DNA of 64,000 nt from Membranipora membranacea. Lineage: Eukaryota; Bryozoa; Gymnolaemata; Cheilostomatida; Membraniporidae. A program made the position numbers and the translations under genes. Below the pieces are notes generated by a model. It was not told where the DNA came from. It saw only the letters and a program-made list of their open reading frames with translations, and did not search any database. Each line of letters begins with the position of its first letter. The stretch's first letter is position 1. Below are positions 24,301-36,300 of this stretch, in pieces. Location: contig OU612072.1 of assembly GCA_914767715.1 (NCBI GenBank), forward strand, positions 17,050,001 to 17,114,000, in the 5' to 3' direction.

Positions 24301-27300
24301 TTTAAATCTGATTCCCATTTCCGATTCACCGTACATCCGCCATCATTCAATCAGTGTCACTTGTTCGTCGTGAGGCTATCAGTGATTTTTGTCGACAGTA
24401 AGTCAGTGCGGCCGATGACTAATCGTTTCTTTCTTCTGACTGCTGCCTTTGTTAGAGGCATCATTAGCCTTCAGGGCACTCCATTCTAACTATATTAGAC
24501 ATCAAGTAGCATATATCAATGTATCATAGATACTTGACACGGAGAGGCACATGTGTCTATGTTTGATTTGTGAACACTTGAGCCAGTGTGCGTACTACTG
24601 GTTATATATTGCTGGAGGCGGTATAACTGTGAATGCGTAATTTCTATTTCAATGGCAGTGTAGTAGTTTTAGTAAGCTTAGATGTTTTAGACATCCGCTG
24701 TCAAAATTTCAACAGTGTAGAAAACGCTGCGAACATGATGTAAGGAAAACAGTGCACTTGTGGTACAAATGTGCTTGGTGGATAAAAAATGGTTTCTATT
24801 TGTCATTTACATATAAAATAAGCAAGTAACAGCCAGCATGAATGGAGCAAAAGTGAGATACTAATTTAGTATCATTTAACGATTAATAATCAACTAGTGA
24901 TGAAATACAAAAAACTCGAAGAATCAAAAATTCAGCTAGCCATATGTCATCTTGAAGAATTTGTAACGATCGCTTCGGTTGTTATTCTTCAATGAGAGGT
25001 TAGCATCGATATAGGGTTTTAGTGTCAACAGCATGTCAAGGTGAAGAACAAATTCTGGTACGGAACAGAAAATACCGTAGGACAACAAAGAGCAATTAAT
25101 ACAGAAGTGCAAACAAAATTTTAAGGATAAATTCACTTTAAAATTGACTGAATAAATTAATTCTTGTGTGCATGGCTGCCATCTAGTTGAGTTTAAAATC
25201 AATAATTTAATAGAACGACCGGTTTCGGTGGAGGCAAGGAATTGCTCACAACAGAAGCCCTACAAAACCGCTTCCCATTGTTTGCGCTTGGATGGGAATT
25301 ATTGATCATGCCAAAATCAGCTCAAACTGTTGTATTGTGTCCAGAGGTCAACGATAGCTGCTGCCGATAAATAGAGGTTATAATGCTGCCGATAAATACA
25401 AGTTACAATGAAGGCATGATATCTAATATAGTGCCCTTTGGGTAACAAAACATTATCACAAATAAAGTAGGGGTTGGTGGCAGACTCCAAATATAAATTT
25501 TCAAACAGTTATGAAATTATATGCAATACCTACTATGTGTATCCCACAATGCAACGACGTTGAATTTAGAGTGAGAATAGGTACATGAGATCTCCTTGAT
25601 GATGTAATGATGGAATTCCAAATTACAGGTGCATTGTGGGAATTTTTGTACAAATACTTGATTGGGCCAAATTGCGTGAATGAACTTCCCTTTTAGTTTA
25701 CTGGTTGCACTTTAACTAAAGTGTCCCTAACCTTTTGTGTGGGACTCTCCTCATGAATTATTTAGGACTGGTGCATTCTCCGCTCCTATCTCTGTGCCTT
25801 ATGACTGGGGATGATAAATGTTGATGACCTGCTGACAAGCATTACCTTTACTAGTGACTTGTAAAACATCCGAATGTTGCTCCCATCAATCACATTCGGC
25901 TATTTATTTTGACCTTTCCAATAACAAGTTTGCTTTTTCACATGTGATGCACATTATGCCAGCTTTGTCATCTTTATCTGTCTTGAACTGCATGGGCATA
26001 GAACGATTGTGTGGAGTTTCAAAGTCTCTTTTAAGGCTTGATAATAAGCATCCCACAATGCACCTCAATTCTTGGAAAAACCAGAGAGTCAGGCTCAACA
26101 TTGTTGTGATGTCATAGCTGGACACTCTTGTCTTGTTGTGCCCTTTTCAAGCTTCTAATGCAAGCAGGTGACTTGATGGTATAATAATATCCATTAATTT
26201 AGTTATCTCCCTTAATTTATATATGTATTATTGTTGTAGCTCGCACAAAGAAGACAGCCACATTTTCAGGGTCAGATTACCTACATTATAACTTCACTAC
26301 TAGGGGAGAGGCCATTGTCAGTGACAGAGAGTCCATCAAACTGTCATTTAAAACTTCTTCTGGTGATGGACTCCTATTCTATACTGGTATGTTCAGATGT
26401 CTCCCAACAACATATTTCCCATAATGCACCTCGCTTCTGAAACTTTTTGAAATGTTGACGATGTTTTATCAGCAAAATGTGTCACAATGTCAAGTCACAG
26501 TTGATTTAAAGACTGAGGTCAGACAGTGGTGGTATCGCTGACAGTTTGGTGTATCAACACCCTGGAGATCAAGGAGGCCTTGACTAAAGGTTCACAGTGA
26601 GATGCACTTAATCAATTCCAAGCCATGGAATTCTTATTGAACTGTGTCCAATGTCCTACATTTCCAGAAAAGCCTTAATTTAGTGTATGATAGTGCCTTG
26701 TTTTTTTTTGTTGCTCGCTGTTTTCTGGAATGTAGAATAAAATTGTTATTCTTTTATTAATTACTTTTTTTAGCCAATTGAATCTTCAGGGAATAATGAA
26801 CAAAATCTGGATCAAAACCAATGGCGATTTTAACCAACATCTGCGGACCCTAAAAACTCATATTTGTGCCTATATGACTCTGTCTGGGCACATCAGCAAT
26901 GCAAGTTTTGCACCGGCACTAGTCTATTGTTCAAATATTCAACTTGTAGACTATCAGTACCACATTTTCATTTAACAAAACAGGAAAACAAAATATTTAA
27001 TTCTCTGAAGAAATTAAAAATTTTGCAGAAGCTTTTTTGTTCGCTAACACAGAGATAAAAGGGCTCTAGCTGCAGAGTTTTGATTGGTACACCATACTAG
27101 CTACTGTGTGTGATATTGATTATTTATAATATAAGAACTCGAGAGTATCTTGAGAGATATTTGAGTTTCCTGTCTTTAATGTGAGTTAGTGTAACAAAGT
27201 ATGATGTTCCATTCACTAGCTGATTGACACATGAAACCCTCGTTGTTATATCAAAGTTATATCTACGCTATGTCTACATAGTATCAACGCTAAAACAACC

Positions 27301-30300
27301 TTATATCCACATTGATAAAACTCCTCTGTGACTTACTTACAGGAAATTAATACTCTTTTTATTGACAAACTGGATACTCTACGAGTAATCTACAACTAAG
27401 TCATGAAAAGAGAGCACATTGATTGATCAAAGCTGTTAAAAAGAATTAATAAAGTGAATTTACAGAATGAATCATGTATTTATTGCAATTTGAAGTCAAT
27501 TGATTTAAATTTAGATGCATTCATAGTATGTTAGCTCCATGGGAGGTACCGGTTTGCTAAGAATGAAAGTTGTAATTGTCCCTCGCACCAGTTATTAGTA
27601 CAGCTGTAAAGTCTGAGCCAATGAAGGGACATTATCACAAAAATACATTCTGCTCAGTGCAAGTTGAAATAATTTTTCTTAACCATTCCTTGCCCTGGTC
27701 AGCCTGTAGTTAGATGGTTGGCTTTTTCTATATAAACATTCAAATGATATGCTGATACACCTTTTCCTGTATGAAGCTAATATGATTACAACATTCTCTC
27801 GTAGATGCTTGGATATGGCTGTCCATCAAATCACAAGCTATTGGAATGTATCATACCCCTGATAAACATTGGGGGATGCCAAAATATGTATGTTTCATCG
27901 TTAGAGAAATCATCTTCTATCCAAACGAGAAGGTTTCTCCAGATATTTAACACATGAAACCTTCACACCGGGTTTTGTTTTAACAGAGACAACGGATATA
28001 TCTATGGATATTATCTATAGTCTCTGGTTTTAATATAGAGAAGATTTCGGCCATTTTAAATCAAGGTTTTACCAGTATATTTCCTTATACAGGAGATGAG
28101 AGGAGTTATCTGAACATAGGACTACATGATGGAGTTATCTACTTAGCTATGGATATGGGAGGCGGGGACGGGGAGAAGGTCGATCTCATCGGTGGATCAG
28201 GGCGACGATTCGATGACGATGCTTGGCATGATATCATCGTAGAGAGGGAAACAAGCTCAGTAAGTTTACAGACAGGCATATATATATAGGGGGCCAGTAG
28301 GGCCATGACACTAAAAACCAGCTCTGAAAGAGAGCATGCCTTTTTATTAAGTATGACAGTATCTTCTGGCAACTAAACCAGCAATAATATTTAAGGGTAG
28401 CTCAGATTATAACGTGTATAGTACATAAATTTAGGTCACTGGTGTAATCAAAATCAAAATTTCCGATCATCTTCTTTGAAAAGCTGTTGCATTCTGGGAA
28501 TTGTGGTAAAGACTCCCTGATATGTTTGATCAGATAGATGATTGGATGTATCAACTGTAGGGATTTGAGCATGTCTGTTGATGTAGTGAGTGGGAGTACA
28601 GATTGAACAAATATTTTTCTGTTATATTTTGGCATAATTCCAGCATTCAGCATTCCAGTATCTCAATGAAATATAAAAAATCCACCTTGTTCTCAATGAA
28701 TGACCAGATGATAAATATGTTATTTTAACACATGTTTAAAAATATGCTACGCAGTGATCAGCTTCTTTGTCAAAAGTTTCAAGAAATCGCTTGTAATGTC
28801 ATCTACCCTGGAAAAACATGTTAATCTTTGTCAAAGCTGTGACATAGTTTGCTTTTTACATAATTAATAAGATATTTATGATATTAGATATAAGATGAGT
28901 AAATACTCAACCTCTTACCTGCGTGCAAAGTATTGATCCGGATAAGAAAACATCTGTAGATAGCTGAAACCAATACTAACCTAAACAAACAACGGAATCT
29001 ATGAATCTTAATCTAGCCGCATAAAGTCTGGTTCACAACCTGCAATACAACTGCACACCTCATTCAAGTCTCTCATTGTAAATGTAGTCAATTGCTGCCA
29101 TTGTGTACCAGGCTTTATGGAGGGGGAGTCGAATCTCTGATAATCTTTTGTAATTAACAAGGTGTCATCAGGATTGTTTCTGCATGAGTGCAAGTACAAC
29201 CAAACACACCAGCGTGCCAATCTCTGTCAAAAAAAGGTCAGAATCCTGATTTCTGGCTTTGATTTATTGACAGGAAAAACGTAGATCAATTAATTATCTC
29301 CCGGACAAATGAGAATAAAATGTTCTAATTATATCTGTGGGTTAAAAATGTGGGTCAAATTCGCAAGTATGTCTCTGTCCGAAGACTGCAAAATATAGGT
29401 GCTAAGTTGCTCTCGGTTGCAGGCAGGAGCTCACCTGATGCGTCAAATTGAGCCCAGTAGTCGATAGATTGCAGCGGGATTCAAGGGCAGGCGCTCTAAC
29501 CAACTGAGCTACATCCTATTCCTACCCCATAGTTTTATGACCTTGGTTTAATTGGTCCTTTTTTGACGGGAGGGGTAGGTGAATGAGCAAGAGTCTGGAG
29601 GCCTCAGACTGGTCCTCAGCTTTTGATTCATATTCTGTAATCTTGTAACTTGGTCTTATATATGGTGTAGATGTGGCAGCCATGTTCTGATGAAATCTAC
29701 ACCCTTCTTCTTTTTTTGAATCGCTGATATAACTCTTTAAACACCATCGGTAATCTTCTGCATTTCACTAAAATACTATTGTTTTAATTCAATATACTCT
29801 TATTTTGTAGTTGACCAGTTTACAAGGAATATGCAGGGTAGGTTGTACTACCTATCAATATGATTTTAAACATGGCACTACTTGAATATTCTGATCTACA
29901 TTGCATCAAAGAGCACAAACTGATACTTTCACTACCATGCATTTCTGGAACACAATCTTTAGCGCTTTGTGTGGTTATGTTGGAGATGAAGCTTCTTCGC
30001 CCTCACCCTGGGATATGTGTTTATTTTATTCAGGTTTATATGATGGTGGATTATGGGAGTTATGATAGGACAAGGTCGTTTGCTGGTCGATTTTCAAATC
30101 TGAAGAGCAAGATCTTGTTTGTGGGTGGAGCTAATAGACTGGACACTCTACCTGGTACTAAGGCTACTCAGAACTTTCATGGATGTCTGAGAGGGGTAGG
30201 TTCTCAGTCTAAGACTTACCTTCTTTTTATCTTAGTGAATCTGTACCAAGCAGTCACATCGGAGACAATTTTATCCAGGCGAAGAACAAAAATGTGACCA

Positions 30301-33300
30301 TGAAAAAATGTGCTTATATTAAAGTGTTCACTCTGTTGCTGCATGATACTGAATAGAAAAAGAAATAGTCTAGACCCATGCTGTAAAAATAGTCTAGAGT
30401 CATGATGAAGAATTAGTCTGGAGTGGAAACAAAGTCTAGGATTGTCTGCAAAATGAATTATCAACATAGTAAGATCTGTCCGGATAATTCTAGTATGATT
30501 CTAATTCCAGTCAACCAAAGATCTGTAATGATACACAAACACTCACACACAGAAGGTACCTAAGTGCCCTCTCTATATGTCTGACAGCTTGTCCTGAGTG
30601 ATGTCAGGTGCTTGTTGACATATATTAACAGGTGCTCTTACATTTATTTACAGGTGCGTTTTACTGCCGACTCTATGCACTTAGATCTGTTAGAGTTAGC
30701 TCACTCAGGATCAGGCCTGCTGTCACTGTCTGGTAATCTACGCTATGACACTTGTCAACAGGTGAGCAAATATCGACCTTATGGGATTCAGGCCAACAAT
30801 GGGGCCTTATCTGTATTATGGGTTGTGACGGATATTGCTCCTGCGGTGTTATCTACTCATGTATCACTATTATTGTGCCTTTCTGAATAGACCAATGTGC
30901 TTGTGTTTTGGTTTTGTTTTGATTGCCTGATGAGTTTTGGCTTGTTGGTGTGTGGAGTTGACTGCTCAACAACAAACCAACACACACAACCAGCTGGGTA
31001 GATAGTAGTCTAGTGAGAAAATATAGGTGGAGGTATTTTCTACAAACCGAAGTTTGATGAGGCCATAACTCTTACTACTGGTTGACTAGATAACTGTTAT
31101 GCTATGTTTTTCCTATATGTTGGTGGTATGCATGAGAACTAATATGATATTGGGAGGAGGCGAGAAGATCTGATGGTTTTGAATCTTGTAATGCGTTATC
31201 TTTTAAAATCTTTCCCTATCCTCTCTCAGAAAAGATGTCAAATTACCTTAAATTGCCAGTAGCTATCTATAGGGCTTCTCTAGACTTTGTATGATAATAT
31301 ATATGATACATTATGTACAAATACACTACATTGTTAAGTCATTTATCCACTCTCCCCATGTTCCATCTGTATGCTTATAATTTTCAAAGATATTATTTTG
31401 AGACACATCTGTAGTAGGATGTATGGTCGGTTGTAACTATCCTAGCATGCCTTCTTTACAATTCACACCAGGTGCTACAAGTGGAGCCGATTTCGATACT
31501 GAGACCAGAAGATGTTATAACTTTACCTGCCGTATCCCGATCTCAGACTAACTTTGTATCACTCAGCTTTACTACCATTGAGTCTGATGGCCTCATCATG
31601 TACACCTCAAAAATCAAGTGAGTATATTTTCCCGGGAATTTGTTATAATCTTGGATCAGATTCCAAGTTATACTCTCCTACTTTGTGATATCAAGACAAT
31701 ATTGAAGAAGCTTAAATTGAGCACATAATATAATGGTATCAGGTAGTTGCCCGAACTCCCTGATGGCATGTTTTGAATCCTTATATCCTGTTACAAGTAG
31801 TGCCCTCTTCACTTTGTGATGGGCTCTGTAAAAATAATTAGACAATATCAAAACACATATATTATTTATTTTTCACCATAATACTACGCTGCACTCATTC
31901 CCATCTTTGTTACAGTCATGACACGTTTGCTCTGGAGATATTCTCGGGCTATTTGTATATGATACTAGATCACTCTGGCAAACTAATGAGGCAGAAAGTC
32001 GGAGATGGAAAAGTGAGCACAGGACAGCCACAGAACCTGACACTGGCATTCAAAAACTGGGGAGCAGCTGTCACGGTGAGTTATTTACTAGCTGTCAAAT
32101 GAAGGGTATCTTGATGGATATCCCATGATGCAGTTCCTGGGATTCCCAAAATGGTAATGTCAAAGTCAATGGCAACTGACTTGATTGGTCTTCATGGAAA
32201 TTTCAGATTAAATTTGCACTGTGGGAATTTTGTTACATGGCCTTATTAAACCTTGTTTTGTTCATGAATGTCCCATAATGCTGTTTTCTGGAATTTCCAC
32301 AACGATCATGTCAAATTCAATATACAATTGACCTGGTTGGTCTTTGCTGTGGAAATTCCGGGTTGACCTTTGCATTGTGGGAATGTTATCCATGCCATCG
32401 TAGAACTTTGTTTATGGCGTCATATTCACAATCTAATCTTTCTTTGGCCCATTGCAAGCTTTTCACGTTCTATGGAGTTATCTCACTTTAATTCATGTCA
32501 GGACAACACGATGGGTGGTTTCTTGTATCTCTTAATTTAAAGTCTTAAATTGTCAAGATTTGTTGGGATATCAAACTGCTCCTGAAATTAGAAACTGTGC
32601 TTGCCTATTGCGACGAGATGCAATTTGGCAAGCTAACATTATCTTATATGTTGGGCTCTTGGGTTTGAACCCTGCCATATAGCAGTAGCATTGCAACAGG
32701 CATATCTTGCTATGCAAGTGTAAGAACCTCTATTGCGGGTCATTCATATGGTTTAACAATCAAAAAGTCACAAAAGACGTATATTCTTCCAAACAGTCAC
32801 TAACTAATTACAATAGCAATAATGGTGATTGTGATAAAATTAACTTAATTAAAGGATTATGTAAGATTTTAGTTTCAGTATCATAGTTATTTTATTGCTC
32901 ATTTACAGGTGTATTTTGTGTCGGTAAGATATGAATTTGGGAACTTTTGTTAGTTACATTACTAAAACTGTCAAATTCTTTTTTTATGTCCAGAGAAAGT
33001 GTGGTGACCTTATTGAGTTGTCATGACCTCTAACATTTTTGTGAGAGTTAGTTTAATATCAGAATATGTCCTTGAGACAGCCATTGGAAAACCATTTGAA
33101 AATCTACTAGAAGGTTTCCTTTTCTATACTATTCGGTCGGACCCTGGAGCATCAATCATTCATTTTATGGTTTGTTCCTGACCCAGGAAATTCAATGTTG
33201 GGGCTTTATCAATGTGCAAAAATTGTACAGCCAGATATAAGCTCGAAATCCTCACACTTTCTTCCATAGCCTGAGTTTATCACAGAATATTTTTACCTGC

Positions 33301-36300
33301 AGCTCAACATTCAGCAATAACTTTTTTACCTGCAGCTAAACAGCCTACCACAGACAGTGAAGGTGAGAGGCGTGGACGCAAAGTCATTCAACTTTAGCGG
33401 CGATATCAGCGTTGCAGGTATAAAAAACACCAGGCACGATCAGTACATTCATCCTGCAGTGTATACGGCTGGGCTAAACAGAGGCTATGTAGGGTGTCTA
33501 CATAATGTGAAAATAGACGGTGAGTCATTAAGATCTGACTAAAATTCGGATCAGGATTTGATTATAAATAGATCAAGTTTGATCCAGTCTGAGTACATTT
33601 GGAGTTGCCACATATCCACTGATAATCCCTTATCAGTGGAGAGGGAGAAATTACAATTGCAGGCAAACTGGATCGAACTTGCTTTAGATGTTGAAAATGC
33701 AATTCTCTTAAATACAGTACGATGCCAAGGAGATTATATTCTTTTACTGGCAATTTAGCAAGTTGCTCTAAAACAAGTTTGTTCCCTTTGCGATGGCCAG
33801 GCGATATTGCAGGCATCGAGGCGCCTTGATACCCTGAATTTTCGTCGCCATCTTCCGCATTCACAGTGGGAACAAACTTGTTCTTATATACTCTCATGTC
33901 TCTTTCATGAGATATACCAACATTTCTATAGGAGCCTTGCCTCCAACATGATCATCAGTGTCTAAGTGTCTATATTTGTGAGCAAATAAGAAAAAATTTT
34001 GTGATAAAACTGGCTTTCTGACGCAGGTATCCCACAGAATCTGAAGTTATTGGCTCGTCAGCAGGGAGTAGAGGTAGCTCAACAATGTAATCAGTCCAGA
34101 GCTGTCCACTGTGCTGCCTCGACACGACGCGCTGTCGGCAGCATCACCTCTCAGTCAGCTTGTCAGCACGATGGAGTATGTGAGGAGGGATGGAACAGAG
34201 CTATGTGTCACTGTGAGAGGACAGCATACTACGGGACCACCTGCCAGCAAGGTATGTAGCTGAGCCAGAAAGGTGAGAGATGTCTTATGGTTGCTTACTT
34301 GACATTTAATATGTAGTTTTGAAATCTGGGGTTTACAATCAACTTATCCAATTTCTCTGTTACTACCCGTCTCACCTAGCCACTTTGCACCAACCACATT
34401 CAAATAGCCAGCTCAAACATTTTTCTACATTAACCATTGCTTGTCATCCATTTTATAAATTCAACTGATCTTTATGCGGATTGTTGCTATTATAACATAT
34501 CATACAAAAACTAATAAATATCCATCATCATACAAGGTTATGTTGGATCATATCCATATTTATGTATGTATTTATTTCATTACGATATATTATATTGAAG
34601 AAAGCACCGTGATGAGATTTGATGGAGACCAGCATCTTACTGTGACGCCCCGAGGCCGTATGGCTACTCTGTCTGAGAGCCTTAGTGTCCAGTTCCGAAC
34701 AAAGCACTCCCATGGGGCTGTGGTCAATACCCGCAGTAAAGACAGACAGAGCGGACTGGATGTCTTTATGTATATGGGAAAACTCTATATACAGATCACA
34801 CTTAAGGCTACTGAACATGTAAGTCTCATGCAAAAAAAAAACCAAATTGTTGGATGCGGTTTAAATCATAATTAAATGGTGTTAGCAGATAGGAATAGAG
34901 TTGGTGTTTACGATGACTGCATTAATTTGCTCCAAGCTTTCAGGGAGCTTTTTGTTCAGAGTTAGGAAGCAAAAAACCAGTAGCGATAAAACAACAGCAG
35001 CATTACGGCTTTATACACTCAAACTCTTGGCTCTTGGCTACTGACTTTGCTACAATAGACTACTTTTGTCACATGGGTAATAATAGACCATTAGAATAGA
35101 ATATGGTACGTGTTAAGTTTCAGACTTGGTAGCTCGGTAACCTGTTCTATATTTTGGTATCTTGAAGCTGCGCTCTTTTCGTACATCAATGGTATATATA
35201 AGCAGTGTGTGTTGTTGTTCGAAAGCTTCTAGATCCCCAAACTCTGGTAGTCTGTCCTTCCTCAAACAAATCATTGTTGGCATTGAGATGTGTTGCGGTC
35301 ATTGGTCAAACTTTAACTTTATTCATATATATAACTGGCAGCTAACAATTGTTAAAACTCAAAGAGTGTTGACAGGGAATTGTCAGTTTTTATCTTCGGT
35401 GACTTGCGCTTCCCCATCAGTAAAACCTTGATGAACCTCACGACTCTACTGCCTCTGATCGCCCTCATAATGCCAATACCAAGCATGTGAGAAAAAAATT
35501 GGGCCATATTCAACATTTCGATATTTTGGCTATTTGGTAGCAGTGAACTATTGTAATTGATGAAGGAATTCATTGGGATGAAGATTTTTTGCACTGAAAG
35601 GCATTGATGGCAGCTACCCTTGTCCCTTTTGAGTTCTTTGTCTAAGATCACACACCAGATGAATTTGTAGATGCTGCCCTCATCTCCTCCTATCCTCATC
35701 ACCACCTTCACATTGTCTTCTCATGATTTTAGCTGTTAGAAGCTGGAGAAGGTTTGAATGATTACCAGTGGCACACACTAACAATCTTACGTACAGTACA
35801 ACAGGTCAAGGTCATTGTGAACGGAGACCGAGTCATAGATACAGAGTTAGCTGCCCCTGCCAGCAGTAATGGCATGATGGATTATGTCATCAATATAGAT
35901 GAACTCAAACTCGGTCAACCAATAGGTAAACAGCATTCCATGACAACTATTTATAAACAATGTTGGATCTTTGTAGTTGCTTTCCCTTTGATTGTGTTTG
36001 GATAACTCTGAATTTGAGAGTTGAGTTTGTTGAGATTACCAGACGACAGGGAAGATGAGTGAGTGGATAAAGCAAAGCTCGATCACACTGTTTATGGCAA
36101 ATTATTGAACAAGCATACAAACATTTTTTTTGTGTGCTTCAAATAGATATCTGAGCTCATGCCTCATTGGCATGATATGGATAGATGATATATTTATATA
36201 TATATATAATAGATGCCAATAAAATTATATGAGAAAGATTGGCATCAATAATTCCAGTATAAATTTAACATTTACTAATGTCTATTATTTACAGATACTG

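Larger units (their letters stand above)
26240..33519 (+). other. NRXN: neurexin exon block 2: LNS2 and LNS3
   Basis: Exons are 26240-26386, 28093-28259, 30034-30195, 30654-30761 (LNS2) and 31472-31617, 31916-32075, 33336-33519 (LNS3); phases agree at each junction. LNS2 keeps FKTSSGDGLLFYTG, DDDAWHDIIVER and FHGCLRG, close to vertebrate LNS2. LNS3 keeps the SDGLIMYTSK and NRGYVGCLHNVKIDG ends. Its middle lacks the usual Trp-His strand (QPQNLTLAFKNWGAAV instead), so this domain is divergent. The intron between 28259 and 30034 contains the candidate SS2 microexon. Confidence 0.9.

Noticed and set aside
29461-29525. tRNA gene on the minus strand
   Set aside because: The A box is good but the spacing to the B box is compressed and the downstream sequence is a shared SINE body, so it is a retroposon head.
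35226-35246. Possible 21-nt SS3 microexon (in frame, LLDPQTL)
   Set aside because: The acceptor (GTTGTTCGAAAG) is poor and there is no family resemblance; phase agreement alone is weak for so short a segment.
35352-35711. 119-codon minus-strand frame in the neurexin LNS4 intron
   Set aside because: It starts at GTG, matches no family I recognise and has no supporting splice context. It might be a decayed transposon piece, but I cannot support that.
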